This document shows, piece by piece, positions 46,702 to 59,535 of a stretch of 64,000 nucleotides of DNA. Source of the DNA: Mesorhizobium sp. PAMC28654. Lineage in GTDB: Bacteria; Pseudomonadota; Alphaproteobacteria; Rhizobiales; Rhizobiaceae. Where the stretch lies: contig NZ_CP085135.1 of NCBI RefSeq assembly GCF_020616515.1, positions 310,001-374,000 on the forward strand. The letters are read 5' to 3'. Each line of letters opens with the position of its first letter. Position 1 is the first letter of the stretch. The notes beneath the pieces are model-generated. The model was not told the origin of the DNA. It worked only from the letters and a program-made list of their open reading frames with translations, and searched no databases. The position numbers and the translations under genes are program-made.

Positions 46702-47493
46702 TCAGATGCCGCCATACCAGTCGTAGCCATTGTCTTCCCAATAACCGCCGCGTCCTTCGCCGACGTCGGCGAAGCTGTCGACGAGTTCGATCTTGGAAAG
46801 ATACTTTGGCATCTTGTAGCCGAGCTGGCGTTCGACGCGGACGCGCAGCGGCGCGCCGTTCTCGACCGGCAGCGGCTTGCCGTTCAGGCCATAGGCCAGG
46901 ATCGTTTGCGGGTGTCGGGCATCGATCAGGTCGATCGTGCCGTAATATTTGACGTCGCCGGCAAGGCTGCGGTCGATCGTGTCGAGGCAATGGAACATCA
47001 CGTAGCGTGCCTGCGGCTTGACCACCGCCTGGTCCAGCACCAGCGACAGCGGCGTTCCCGTCCATTTGGCGATGCAGCTCCAGCCTTCGACGCAGTCGTG
47101 GCGGGTGATCTGCGTGCGGCTCGGCATGTTCATCAGCTGTTCGCGGGTCAGCGACAGCGGCTTTTCGACAAGGCCGGTAACCTCCAGCTTCCAGTCGGCG
47201 AAGTTGTTGGCGAGCAGGGCCTTGTAATCGTCATCGTCTGGCGAGGTCACGCCATTCGGCCGCTGCGGCTGGCGGATATCGGCTTCCGTGAATTCCGGCG
47301 CCAGCGAATCGCGGCCGGCAAGCAGACGTTGCGCGCGCCATGTCAGGCCGTTGGCATTCTCTAGAAAACTGCGCAGGCCATCGCCTATGCCGAGCTGGCT
47401 GTCGAAGGCATCGCAGCCCGACAGCATGATGCCAGACACGCCGAGGCTGGCCCCGGTGAGGAATTTCCTGCGGCTGATCTCGAACTTCGCCAT
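46702..47493 (-). CDS. Exported molybdopterin-dependent oxidoreductase (sulfite oxidase/YedY fold)
   Basis: A 263-residue enzyme of the sulfite-oxidase molybdopterin fold. The N-terminus has a twin-arginine signal (ISRRKFLTGASLGVSG) and then LSGC, which could also be lipidated. The molybdenum-ligand cysteine is in RHDCVEGWSCIAKWTGTPL. PLRVRVERQLGYKMPKYLSKI is the family's C-terminal block. The start follows GAGGAG. Directly upstream, with a 1-bp gap, is a cytochrome b, which probably passes electrons to or from it. Substrate is unknown. Confidence 0.9.
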   Translation of the reverse strand: MAKFEISRRKFLTGASLGVSGIMLSGCDAFDSQLGIGDGLRSFLENANGLTWRAQRLLAGRDSLAPEFTEADIRQPQRPNGVTSPDDDDYKALLANNFADWKLEVTGLVEKPLSLTREQLMNMPSRTQITRHDCVEGWSCIAKWTGTPLSLVLDQAVVKPQARYVMFHCLDTIDRSLAGDVKYYGTIDLIDARHPQTILAYGLNGKPLPVENGAPLRVRVERQLGYKMPKYLSKIELVDSFADVGEGRGGYWEDNGYDWYGGI

Positions 47494-47494
47494 G

Positions 47495-48376
47495 TCAGGC
47501 ACTCCTCTTGGACGCTTCGTCGACATGAGCGGGCGGGTCGGTGCGATACCAGCCGGTGATGATGGAGCGGAGTTCGTTGATCGGACCGGCGGCAATGATC
47601 ATCAGGATATGGACGACGAAGAAGAGCACGAGCAGCACCATCACGCTGAAGTGGATGGTGCGCGCCGTCTGGCGGCCGCCAAGCAGGTCGTTCAGGAACG
47701 GCAGCACCGAATTCATGCTCGGCGACATCGCCAATCCGGTGATGATCATCAGCGGCAAGAGCACGAACAGCACGCCGCCATAGGCCATCTTCTGCAGCGT
47801 GTTGTATTCGCCGGTGTGGTGGAATTTGAGCTTCGCGTGGTCGATGATGTCTTGCGGCAGCCGCTTGATATCATCGATGCGCGGGGCGAGATCGCGGCGC
47901 AGGTGGCCGTTGATCAGGCTGGCGACCAGCCAGACGATCAGCGTCGTCACCAATATCCATGCGAAGAAGAAATGCACGACGCGGGCCGTGCCGAGATCAT
48001 AGTAGGATGGGATCGTCGCCCATGACGGGAAACCGCGCGCCGTCTCCTGGCCCGCGGGGCCGGACCAGCCGAGCACGCCGGTCGTGTCGAAGCGATGCCC
48101 GAGGATCTCGGTATAGCCGCGCGAGCCGTTGGCTGTGTTCTCCGCGCCAATGGCGAAGACCGTGTTGTTGAATTCGAAGCCGGACTGCTTGCCGATATAG
48201 AGCTGCGGGCGGGCGTTGAAAATCTGCAGGCCCGAGAGCAGCATGAAGAACAGCGAGATAGCCCAGAGCCAATGCGTCAGCCGCGTCCAGCGCGACTGCC
48301 GATAGATCAGCGTCGTGGCCGGCACTGCTGCCGTTTCCACTGCGTCCGTGGGTTTGCTCCGGATAGCTGATTCCAT
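47495..48376 (-). CDS. Membrane cytochrome b (b561/Ni-Fe hydrogenase type)
   Basis: A 293-residue di-haem cytochrome b-like membrane protein with about four or five helices. Candidate haem histidines lie in RLTHWLWAISLFFMLLSGL, ARVVHFFFAWILVTTLIVW and TIHFSVMVLLVLFFVVHILM. It likely links the quinone pool to the adjacent exported molybdoenzyme. The start at 48376 follows GGAGG. Longer starts are not supported. Confidence 0.88.
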   Translation of the reverse strand: MESAIRSKPTDAVETAAVPATTLIYRQSRWTRLTHWLWAISLFFMLLSGLQIFNARPQLYIGKQSGFEFNNTVFAIGAENTANGSRGYTEILGHRFDTTGVLGWSGPAGQETARGFPSWATIPSYYDLGTARVVHFFFAWILVTTLIVWLVASLINGHLRRDLAPRIDDIKRLPQDIIDHAKLKFHHTGEYNTLQKMAYGGVLFVLLPLMIITGLAMSPSMNSVLPFLNDLLGGRQTARTIHFSVMVLLVLFFVVHILMIIAAGPINELRSIITGWYRTDPPAHVDEASKRSA

Positions 48377-48497
48377 GGTTTCCTGCCTCCAAGCCACGCG
48401 ATCCAGCGCGACTTCTATTTCATCATTCTCTTCCTGATACGTCGCAACCCAAACCGATGTTTCATCCTATCACGGAAATATTAGACTCCGAATTCTC

Positions 48498-49175
48498 CTA
48501 CGGTCCACCAAGACTGACCGCCAGGTTCACGGCGGCGGCGACGATGACGGTGTTGAAGAAGAACGACAGGATGGAATGGACAAGCACGACACAGCGCATA
48601 TGTGTCGTCGAAATGTTGGTGTCGGCGGTCTGCGCCGTCATGCCTATAACCGCCGAGAAGTACAGGAAATCCCAGCCTTCCGGGCGTTTGTCGCCCGGGA
48701 AAAGCAGGCCGCCAACGGGGACTTTCTTCTTGGTCTTGGTGTCAGTGGTATCGCCGTCCATCCAGTAGACATGAGCATAATGGAGCGCTGCCATGGCATG
48801 GATGGTGAACCAGCCGAGCGGGATCGACAGCAGCGCGAAAGTCAGTTCGACGGGGTGGCCTCTGTCCTTTTGATTGATCAGCAGGAACAATGAGACGACG
48901 GCAACGCCGACGACAACAAGCGTCACGGCGAAGATCACCAGCACAGGCTGATCGGCGGCGCGGGCATTCTTGCTGAGGTAGGCGCCGGTGAACCTGGGCA
49001 TCTGGGCAACGACCAGAATGACGTAAGCGGCAAAGAATGCGTTGGCGCCGATCGAATAGACGAGCGGGGCGTGAAGCAGCAACGCAATGACAAGCGCCAC
49101 AACGCCCAGGCAGGCGGACACCGCGAACAGCATATGGCGCTGCATGGGTGTCTTCATCGGGGTTTCTGCAGCCAT
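48498..49175 (-). CDS. DUF1345 membrane protein
   Basis: A 225-residue membrane protein with about five hydrophobic helices. The motif FLYFSAVIGMTAQTADTNIS is the hallmark of DUF1345, a family of unknown function. HYAHVYWMDGD is also typical. It is separate from the cytochrome b gene by 121 bp on the same strand. Confidence 0.9.
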   Translation of the reverse strand: MAAETPMKTPMQRHMLFAVSACLGVVALVIALLLHAPLVYSIGANAFFAAYVILVVAQMPRFTGAYLSKNARAADQPVLVIFAVTLVVVGVAVVSLFLLINQKDRGHPVELTFALLSIPLGWFTIHAMAALHYAHVYWMDGDTTDTKTKKKVPVGGLLFPGDKRPEGWDFLYFSAVIGMTAQTADTNISTTHMRCVVLVHSILSFFFNTVIVAAAVNLAVSLGGP

Positions 49176-49207
49176 GGCGGTTCCAACCCTGAATGGCGCC
49201 TCGGTTT

Positions 49208-49675
49208 CTATTGCGGCGTTGCGGATTTCAGGGCGCGTCGCAAGATGCGGTCGAGTTCCCCCAGAAATCGCGAGCGGTCCTGTGGTGCGAAGCTGGCATT
49301 GTAGCCCTTGCTCTCGCCGGTCTCGCGCAGATGCTGCTTGAGATCGCGCATCGCCACCGCCATGCCGATCGTTTCCGGCGTAAAGGGGCGTCCTGTCGGA
49401 CCAAGCACATGCGCGCCGAGCGCCACGGTACGGGCAGCAAGCGGGATGTCGGCGGTCACCACGATGTCATTGGCCCGTGCATTTTCGACGATCCAGTCGT
49501 CGGCCGCGTCGGCTCCCTTGGAGACGACGACGTTGCGGATCCTCGGATCGCGGGAAGGGCGCAGGCCGCCATTGGAGACATAGGTGACGACGACGCCATG
49601 GCGCTCGGCCACTTTTTCGACCTCGGCTTTCACCGGGCAGGCGTCAGCGTCGACGTAGATGGCGGGTGCGGGCAT
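49208..49675 (-). CDS. YaiI/YqxD (DUF188) family protein
   Basis: A 155-residue PIN-like fold protein. IYVDADACPVKAEVEKVAER is the family's opening. VVVSKGADAADDWIVENA and IVVTADIPLAARTVALGA add the conserved acidic residues. It may be a nuclease-like domain; no function is established. The start at 49675 gives the standard N-terminus. Confidence 0.9.
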   Translation of the reverse strand: MPAPAIYVDADACPVKAEVEKVAERHGVVVTYVSNGGLRPSRDPRIRNVVVSKGADAADDWIVENARANDIVVTADIPLAARTVALGAHVLGPTGRPFTPETIGMAVAMRDLKQHLRETGESKGYNASFAPQDRSRFLGELDRILRRALKSATPQ

Positions 49676-49741
49676 CGTTCGTTCCAACAAAGATGGGGCC
49701 GGTGATCTCATCCGGCCCCATGGATACCATCTGATCGGTCG

Positions 49742-50309
49742 TTAGGCCGGCAAGGCGCCGGACTTCTTCGCCGTCCAGGTGGCGATGTAGTCCATCAGGC
49801 CGGGATTGAGGCAATCATAGGGTTCGAGCCCGATTTTCTTCAGCTGGCCGCGAATGCCGTCCATCCGCTTCGGATCGACGCCGGATTCGATGATCGACGA
49901 GACGAAGGCGGTGAAGCCCGGAGGCGACCAGCCGTCCTCGACGAAGCGCTCGGGGTGGATGAAGGTCAGGCCCTTGAACGGATGATCGCGCTCGACCGGT
50001 CCGTGCATGTGGACGCCGCAACCGGTGCAGGCATGGCGCTGGATCAGCGCTGAGGCGTCGACCACCTTGAGCTTGTCGCCATTCTCGGTGACGGTGACGT
50101 CGCCCGTGCCCGCTACGGCCACGACCGAGAACACCGCGCCTTCGGGCTTCCAGCATTTTGTGCAGCCGCAAGCGGTTGTGGGCGATCTGGCCCTTGACCT
50201 TCACCTTCACCGGCTTGCTCGTGCAGGCACAGACCAGCGTGCCGCCGGCGAAGCTCGCGCTTTCCTTGGGCAGTCCATTGTCGATTTTCGGATGCAGTTT
50301 TTCCGCCAT
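49742..50309 (-). pseudogene. gfa: Glutathione-dependent formaldehyde-activating enzyme Gfa, 2-bp frameshift
   Basis: Gfa speeds the addition of formaldehyde to glutathione, feeding FrmA. The N-terminal frame (MAEKLHPKIDNGLPKESASF then GTLVCACTSK) is intact to GQIAHN. The expected [16 protein letters not shown] then appears only in another frame, as [15 protein letters not shown], and continues to a normal end ([13 protein letters not shown]). Restoring two bases near 50171-50177 (AACCGCT in place of AACCACGCT) gives an uninterrupted 189-residue protein, the usual length. The break lies at the zinc-binding cysteines. The start follows GGGAGGAGAAG. It is either a real recent mutation or a sequencing error. 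Confidence 0.88.
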
Positions 50310-50469
50310 GTCTTCTCCTCCCATGTTGTGAACCACAGAGGTCGCGGGCCGATTGGTCCGCGGCGTGTCGCTCTTCCAGCGTATGATCGGCCAAGTTTTG
50401 GCTGGTCATACGCAGATTCGATGGAACGCGACCGGACGCCGACTTGCATCCGCTCCTTACGGGCGCGTC

Positions 50470-51597
<1,128 letters not shown>

Positions 51598-51796
51598 AAG
51601 GCAATTCCTCCAAAGGCGATTTTCGCGCAAGCTTTCAGGTTTTGCCCTGGCGATCAACCGCTAGCTGGTTCCAGGCTTGGGCCAAGACGAAGAATTTTAA
51701 TCCCAAATCGATTGAAAGATCGCGATTCACCTGGCCGGCTTGACCGCGCCGGCACAGGTCATAAAAGGAACGGCCGACCCGAGGGATGACATCCGC

Positions 51797-53809
<2,013 letters not shown>

Positions 53810-53949
53810 GGCTCGTGGCCTTGCATTGCCAGCGTCGGTTTTGTTTGGCCGCGACCTATCTGTGAACAGGCAATCGCTGGACTCGCATCCGGCCGTCCCG
53901 GACAATACATCTTCAGGACTTGAGTCCTTTTGAACGGCGCGGAAAAAAC

Positions 53950-56900
53950 ATGGCGGACGACAGACTTCCACGCGATCCCCTGAAGCGCGAAGCCGCGATC
54001 CAGGCCGCGCGCCCGGAGGCGCCGGCGCGGCCGTTCATCCATCTGCGCGTGCATTCGGCCTATTCGCTGCTCGAAGGCGCGCTCCAGATCGGCAAGATCG
54101 TCGGCCACGCCGTCAAGGACGAAGCTCCGGCTATCGCGGTCACCGACACCAACAATCTGTTCGGGGCGCTGGAGTTCGCACAGAAGGCGGTCAAGGATGG
54201 GATCCAGCCGATCATCGGCTGCCAGACCGCGCTCGCCTTTTCCGGCGAGAACAGTGACGGACAGCGCGACCGCCGCCGGCAAGGTCCCGATATGCGGCCG
54301 GTCGTCCTGATCGCCGCGACCGAGGCGGGCTATAGCCATCTGGTCAAGCTGGTCAGCCGTGTCTATCTCGAAACGCCTCCCGGCGAAGCGGTGCACCTGA
54401 CCACCGAAATGATGCAAGGCCATTGCGATGGGCTGATCTGCCTCAGCGGCGGGCCGCGTGGCCCGATCGGTATCGCCTTGAAGGAAGATCGTCGCGACCT
54501 CGCCGAGGCGCGGCTTTTGACCCTCAAGGCCATGTTCGGCGACAGGCTCTATGTCGAACTGGATCGGGTTTCCGGCTATGACCGGACGATCGAGCAATCG
54601 TCGATCGATCTTGCCTATGCCCATGAATTGCCGCTGGTCGCCACCAATGAGGCGTTCTTCTCGGCGCGCGACGACTATGACGCGCATGACGCGCTCATCG
54701 CCATCGCTGAGGGATCGGTCGTAGCCGCGGACAATCGCCGCCGCCTGACGCCCGACAATTTCCTGCGCGGCCAGGCCGATATGGCGCGGCTGTTCGCCGA
54801 CCTGCCGGAAGCGATCGACAATACGGTCGAGATCGCGATGCGCTGTTCCTACTATCCCAAGAACCGCAATCCGATCCTGCCGCGCTTCACCGGCGGTGAT
54901 GTCGCCGATAACGAAGCCGCCGTGCATGCGGAAGCCGACGAGCTCGCCCGCCAGGCGCATGAAGGGTTGGACGCGCGGCTGGCCGCGCACGGTCCGACGC
55001 CCGGCTATACGGTCGAGCAATATCGCGAGCGGCTGAATTTCGAGCTCGGCATCATCACCAAGATGAAGTTTCCGGGCTACTTCCTGATCGTTGCCGACTT
55101 CATCAAATGGGCGAAGGCGCAGGGCATACCGGTCGGGCCGGGCCGCGGTTCGGGCGCCGGTTCGCTGGTGGCCTATTCGACGACCATCACCGATATCGAC
55201 CCGCTGCGCTTCTCGCTGCTGTTCGAGCGCTTCCTCAATCCCGACCGCGTATCGATGCCCGACTTCGACATCGATTTCTGCCAGGATCGCCGCGAAGAAG
55301 TCATCCGCTACGTCCAGAAGAAATACGGCCGTGACCAGGTCGGCCAGATCATCACCTTCGGTACGCTGCAGGCCCGCGCCGTGCTGCGCGACGTCGGCCG
55401 CGTGTTGCAGATGCCCTATGGCCAGGTCGACAAGCTTTCCAAGATGGTGCCGCAGAACCCGGCCAATCCGGTGAAGCTCGCCGAGGCGATCGCCAACGAG
55501 CCGCGCTTTGCCGAAGAGGCCGAACGCGAGCCGATCGTCCAGACGCTGCTCGACATGGCGCAGAAGCTGGAAGGGCTCTACCGCCACGCTTCGACGCACG
55601 CCGCCGGCATCGTCATCGGCGATCGGCCGCTGTCCGAACTGGTGCCGATGTATCGCGATCCGCGCTCGGACATGCCGGTCACCCAGTTCAACATGAAATA
55701 TGTCGAGCAGGCCGGGCTGGTGAAGTTCGACTTTCTCGGCCTGAAGACGCTGACCGTGCTGGAGACTGCGGTGAAGCTCATCCGCCGACGCGGCATCGAG
55801 ATCGACCTGGCAAATATCCCGCTCGACGACGCCGAAACCTACGCCATGCTGTCGCGCGGCGAAGTGGTCGGCGTGTTCCAGGTGGAAAGTGCCGGCATGC
55901 GCAAGGCGCTGATCGGCATGCGGCCCGACTGCATCGAGGACATCATCGCGCTGGTTGCCCTCTATCGGCCGGGCCCGATGGAGAACATCCCGACCTACAA
56001 CGCCAGAAAGCATGGCGAGGAGGAGATGGCGTCGATCCATCCCAAGATCGACCATCTGGTGAAGGAGACGCAGGGCGTCATCGTCTACCAGGAACAGGTG
56101 ATGCAGATCGCGCAGGAGCTGTCCGGCTATTCGCTCGGCGAAGCCGACCTTCTGCGCCGGGCCATGGGCAAGAAGATCCGCGCCGAGATGGACAAGCAGC
56201 GCGAGCGTTTTGTCTCGGGCGCGGTCGAGCGCGGTGTCGGCAAGCCGCAAGCCGACTTCATTTTCGATCTGCTGGCAAAGTTCGCCGACTATGGGTTCAA
56301 CAAGTCGCACGCCGCCGCCTATGCGGTCGTCTCCTATCAGACCGCCTATCTGAAGGCGCATTATCCGGTCGAGTTCCTGGCGGCGTCGATGACGCTCGAC
56401 ATGGGCAACACCGACAAGCTCGCGGATTTTCGTCAGGATGCGCTGCGCCTTGGCATCGAGGTTCTGGCGCCATCGGTGATGACCAGCTTTCGCCCCTTCG
56501 AAGTGGGTGAGAACCGCATCTATTATTCGCTGGCCGCGCTCAAGGGCGTCGGCGACGCGGCGGTCGAGCACATCGTTGTCATGCGCGGCGAAAAGCCGTT
56601 CAAGAACCTCGCCGACTTCTGCGAGCGCGTGGATCCCAAGATTGTCGGCAAGCGCGTCTTCGAAAGCCTGATCACGGCCGGCGCGCTCGATTGCTTCGGC
56701 CATGACCGCGCGTCGATGATGGCGGGTGTCGAACGCATGATGGGGCTGGCGTCGCTGGCGCAGCAGAACGCCGTCTCCGGCCAGCACGACATTTTCGGCG
56801 CGTCGCTCGGTGCGCAGTCACAAGCGCTCAATCTGCCGACGACCGAGCCGTGGCTCGCCGCCGACCGGCTGCACCGCGAATTCCAGGTGGTTGGCTTCTA

Positions 56901-57477
56901 TCTCTCCGCCCATCCGCTCGACGAGTACAAGGCTGTCTTGCAGAAGATGCGGGTGCAGAACTGGGGCGAGTTCTCGGCGGCCGTCAAGCGCGGTGCCGCC
57001 GCCGGCCGTCTGGCCGGCACGGTAACCTCCAAGCAGGAACGCAAGACGCGTACCGGCAACAAGATGGGCGTCATCGCCTTTTCCGATACATCCGGCCAGT
57101 ACGAGGCTGTGCTGTTTTCGGAAGGGCTGGCGCAGTATCGCGACCTTCTGGAGGCTGGCCGCTCCGTCGTCATCACCGTTGCGGCCGAGGACAGGCCGGA
57201 AGGCGTCAATCTGCGCATCAACTCGGTACAATCGCTGGAGGATGAGGCAAGCCGCATCCAGAAGGCGCTGCGTATCTTCGTGCGCAACGCCACACCGATC
57301 AACACGCTGGCGAACCAGTTGACCGTCAAGGGCGAGGGGCAGGTCAGTTTTGTGCTGATCAAGGAAGAGGGCGCGGGCGAGGTGGAGATCGAATTGCCCA
57401 ATCGCTACCGTATCTCGCCGCAGATCGCGTCGGCCATGCGCGCGGTGCCGGGCGTGGTCGAGGTTGAACTCGTCTAG
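53950..57477 (+). CDS. dnaE: DNA polymerase III alpha subunit DnaE
   Basis: The replicative polymerase, 1175 residues. The N-terminal PHP domain has FIHLRVHSAYSLLEGAL. The polymerase core has GPGRGSGAGSLVAYST and the catalytic aspartates in PDFDIDFCQDRREEVI. STHAAGIVIGDRPL and YRPGPMENIPTYNARKHG follow. The HhH and C-terminal OB regions include KMGVIAFSDTSGQYEAVLF. I start at 53950 (MADDRLPRDP). The frame reaches back to a TTG at 53920, which is less likely. Confidence 0.97.
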   Translation: MADDRLPRDPLKREAAIQAARPEAPARPFIHLRVHSAYSLLEGALQIGKIVGHAVKDEAPAIAVTDTNNLFGALEFAQKAVKDGIQPIIGCQTALAFSGENSDGQRDRRRQGPDMRPVVLIAATEAGYSHLVKLVSRVYLETPPGEAVHLTTEMMQGHCDGLICLSGGPRGPIGIALKEDRRDLAEARLLTLKAMFGDRLYVELDRVSGYDRTIEQSSIDLAYAHELPLVATNEAFFSARDDYDAHDALIAIAEGSVVAADNRRRLTPDNFLRGQADMARLFADLPEAIDNTVEIAMRCSYYPKNRNPILPRFTGGDVADNEAAVHAEADELARQAHEGLDARLAAHGPTPGYTVEQYRERLNFELGIITKMKFPGYFLIVADFIKWAKAQGIPVGPGRGSGAGSLVAYSTTITDIDPLRFSLLFERFLNPDRVSMPDFDIDFCQDRREEVIRYVQKKYGRDQVGQIITFGTLQARAVLRDVGRVLQMPYGQVDKLSKMVPQNPANPVKLAEAIANEPRFAEEAEREPIVQTLLDMAQKLEGLYRHASTHAAGIVIGDRPLSELVPMYRDPRSDMPVTQFNMKYVEQAGLVKFDFLGLKTLTVLETAVKLIRRRGIEIDLANIPLDDAETYAMLSRGEVVGVFQVESAGMRKALIGMRPDCIEDIIALVALYRPGPMENIPTYNARKHGEEEMASIHPKIDHLVKETQGVIVYQEQVMQIAQELSGYSLGEADLLRRAMGKKIRAEMDKQRERFVSGAVERGVGKPQADFIFDLLAKFADYGFNKSHAAAYAVVSYQTAYLKAHYPVEFLAASMTLDMGNTDKLADFRQDALRLGIEVLAPSVMTSFRPFEVGENRIYYSLAALKGVGDAAVEHIVVMRGEKPFKNLADFCERVDPKIVGKRVFESLITAGALDCFGHDRASMMAGVERMMGLASLAQQNAVSGQHDIFGASLGAQSQALNLPTTEPWLAADRLHREFQVVGFYLSAHPLDEYKAVLQKMRVQNWGEFSAAVKRGAAAGRLAGTVTSKQERKTRTGNKMGVIAFSDTSGQYEAVLFSEGLAQYRDLLEAGRSVVITVAAEDRPEGVNLRINSVQSLEDEASRIQKALRIFVRNATPINTLANQLTVKGEGQVSFVLIKEEGAGEVEIELPNRYRISPQIASAMRAVPGVVEVELV

Positions 57478-57518
57478 CCGGCTGGACGGAAGTCGACGCG
57501 GACGCTATCGCATTCAAC

Positions 57519-58322
57519 ATGAACAACGGGGTCGGGGGCGGATTGCAGGGCGCTGTGGCATTGACGCGACTGCGCGGCAGGCTGCGCAAGCTCTATCATG
57601 GGCGCACGCCCGCCGCCTTCCGGTTTCAGGTGGCGGCAATCGTCATCGATCTGGCCATTATCGCCTTCTTCATCGCCGCACCGGTCCTGCAACAGTCGGC
57701 CTCGTTCCTGTGGCTCGACTATGGAGTAGCGGCACTCGTCGCCGCGGACATAGCTGCCCGGCTGCTCGCCTCAAACGACATGCTGCGCCAGATGAAGCAG
57801 CCGACCTCATGGGTCGATATCTTCATCCTGCTGACATTGCTGATGCCTACGGCGCTGGCCAATCTCGCTTTTCTGCGCATCCTGCGGCTGTGGTCACTGT
57901 CGCGCAGCGGTTCGCTTTGGCGGCATTTCGAAATGCGCGGCCTGAGACCCTGGCGCGAAGCGAGCCAGGCGGTCATCAATCTGGTGACCTTCCTGTTCGT
58001 CATCACCGGTTTCGTCTACACGTTCTTCTTCCGCAACGGCGCTGGCCTGGAGAACTACGTCGACGCGCTTTATTTCACCGTCGCCACGGTGACGACGACA
58101 GGTTTCGGCGACATCGTGCTGCCAGGCATCGCCGGCAAGCTGACGGCCATCGTCACCATGATCATCGGCATATCGCTGTTCGTCAGGCTCGCGCAGGCGA
58201 TCTTCCGGCCGGCCAAGGTGTTCTTTCCCTGTCCGCAATGCGGGTTGCAGCGGCATGAACCGGATGCCGTGCATTGCAAGGCCTGCGGCCGTGTTCTCAA
58301 CATACCCGACGACGGCAACTAG
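57519..58322 (+). CDS. Voltage-gated-like potassium channel with C-terminal zinc ribbon
   Basis: A 267-residue ion channel of the six-helix type. An S4-like segment with spaced arginines is at 119-135 (LRILRLWSLSRSGSLWR). The selectivity filter is TTTGFGD at 192-198, a GYG variant. After the last helix, residues 238-256 hold CPQC...CKAC, a zinc-ribbon-like pair, which is unusual for a channel. It starts 41 bp after dnaE. A palindromic repeat follows its stop. Confidence 0.88.
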   Translation: MNNGVGGGLQGAVALTRLRGRLRKLYHGRTPAAFRFQVAAIVIDLAIIAFFIAAPVLQQSASFLWLDYGVAALVAADIAARLLASNDMLRQMKQPTSWVDIFILLTLLMPTALANLAFLRILRLWSLSRSGSLWRHFEMRGLRPWREASQAVINLVTFLFVITGFVYTFFFRNGAGLENYVDALYFTVATVTTTGFGDIVLPGIAGKLTAIVTMIIGISLFVRLAQAIFRPAKVFFPCPQCGLQRHEPDAVHCKACGRVLNIPDDGN

Positions 58323-58455
58323 GTGCATTGATATTCAGGTGATGCCGGCCTGCGAACGGCAGCTTCCTGCGCTTCCGGTACTTACGTACCGAAATGTACG
58401 CTCCGTTCCGGTTCTCGGAAACCACCATTCTCGACTCGGCCTGACCTGAATCTCA
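58323..58455. repeat. Palindromic intergenic repeat, copy 2 (about 133 bp)
   Basis: Homologous along its whole length to 27047-27180: shared GATATTCAGGTGAT, CCGGCCTGCGAA, TACGCTCC, CGGTTCTCGG, CATTCTCGACTCGGCCTGAC and CTGAATCTC blocks. The centre (CTTACGTACCGAAATGTACG) is again a small inverted repeat. It lies between the convergent channel and EamA genes. Confidence 0.85.
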
Positions 58456-58463
58456 ATGGCGCG

Positions 58464-59345
58464 CTACGACGCCGCCACTTCGGCCGGCCTTATCGGTTTG
58501 CGCTGCAGATTGAGCAGGTTGCCCATCAGGATCAGCAGCGCGCCGCCAGCGGTGAAAACGTCGATCTGCTCGCTATAGAGCAACCAGCCAACCAGTGCCG
58601 ACAGCGGTACGCGCAGGAAGTCCATCGGCGAAATGACGGTGGCGTCGGCGTAGGTGAGCGCCCTAGCCATGCAGAAATGCGACGACATGCCGGTGAAGGC
58701 AATCAGCAGGATCCACGGCCAGAGATAAAGCGGCGGGTTACGCCATTCGTAGAGTGCCGGAGCAAGGCCAACCACCGACTGGATGATCAGCATCCAGAAG
58801 ATGATGCGCACCACGCTGTCGGTTCGGGTCAGCGACTTGACCAGCACCAGGGATATGCCGAAGCAGACGGCCGCGCCCAAGACAACGACGTGCCCGAGAT
58901 CGGCCGAACCCACACCGGGGCGTACGATGACGACCACGCCGATCAGCCCAAGCACGACAGCGGCGAGCTTTGCCCGGCTCAGCCTTTCGCCGAGAAACGT
59001 TACCGCCAGGATCGCCGTCCAGATCGGCGTGGTGAACTCGATGGAGATCAGCACCGCCAATGGAATCAGCGTCAGCGCATAAAGCCAGGCTGCCTGGCCG
59101 GTATAATGAACGACGTTGCGAGCAATATGCGCGAGAGGGCGTTCGGTGCGCATCGCCGCGAAGCCGCCGCTCGCCAACACCAGCGGCAGCAGAATGAAGA
59201 AGCCGATCACCGAACGCAGTTCCAGCACCTGGAACACATTGAGCTCCGCCGTGGTGGCGCGACCGGCTATCGACATCCCCAGGAACGAGGTGACCGAAAG
59301 CGCCATCCAGAAGGCTGCCTTGGGGATTGAAGGTGTGGCTGACAT
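58464..59345 (-). CDS. EamA-family (DMT superfamily) exporter
   Basis: A 293-residue protein with about ten hydrophobic helices in two EamA repeats. The first repeat ends with ISIEFTTPIWTAILAVTFLG and the second with SPMDFLRVPLSALVGWLLYS, the family signature blocks. It is probably a metabolite or drug exporter; the substrate is unknown. Start 59345 gives a normal length. The longer frame to 59813 is an artefact. Confidence 0.9.
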   Translation of the reverse strand: MSATPSIPKAAFWMALSVTSFLGMSIAGRATTAELNVFQVLELRSVIGFFILLPLVLASGGFAAMRTERPLAHIARNVVHYTGQAAWLYALTLIPLAVLISIEFTTPIWTAILAVTFLGERLSRAKLAAVVLGLIGVVVIVRPGVGSADLGHVVVLGAAVCFGISLVLVKSLTRTDSVVRIIFWMLIIQSVVGLAPALYEWRNPPLYLWPWILLIAFTGMSSHFCMARALTYADATVISPMDFLRVPLSALVGWLLYSEQIDVFTAGGALLILMGNLLNLQRKPIRPAEVAAS

Positions 59346-59535
59346 CTGAGCTATGTCGCAAGCCGGGGCCGTCACCGCAACCATGAGATGACGCATTCGA
59401 CTGGGCCAGTCGCAAAACACCGCGATTGCAAAAAAACGGCCACGATGCCGGTGGAACCTGCTGTTGCAGCAGGCGTTGGTGCTCGAGAACAGCCAGGATT
59501 TCGCCGAAGATGCCATATTTGCGAGGAGACTTTCA

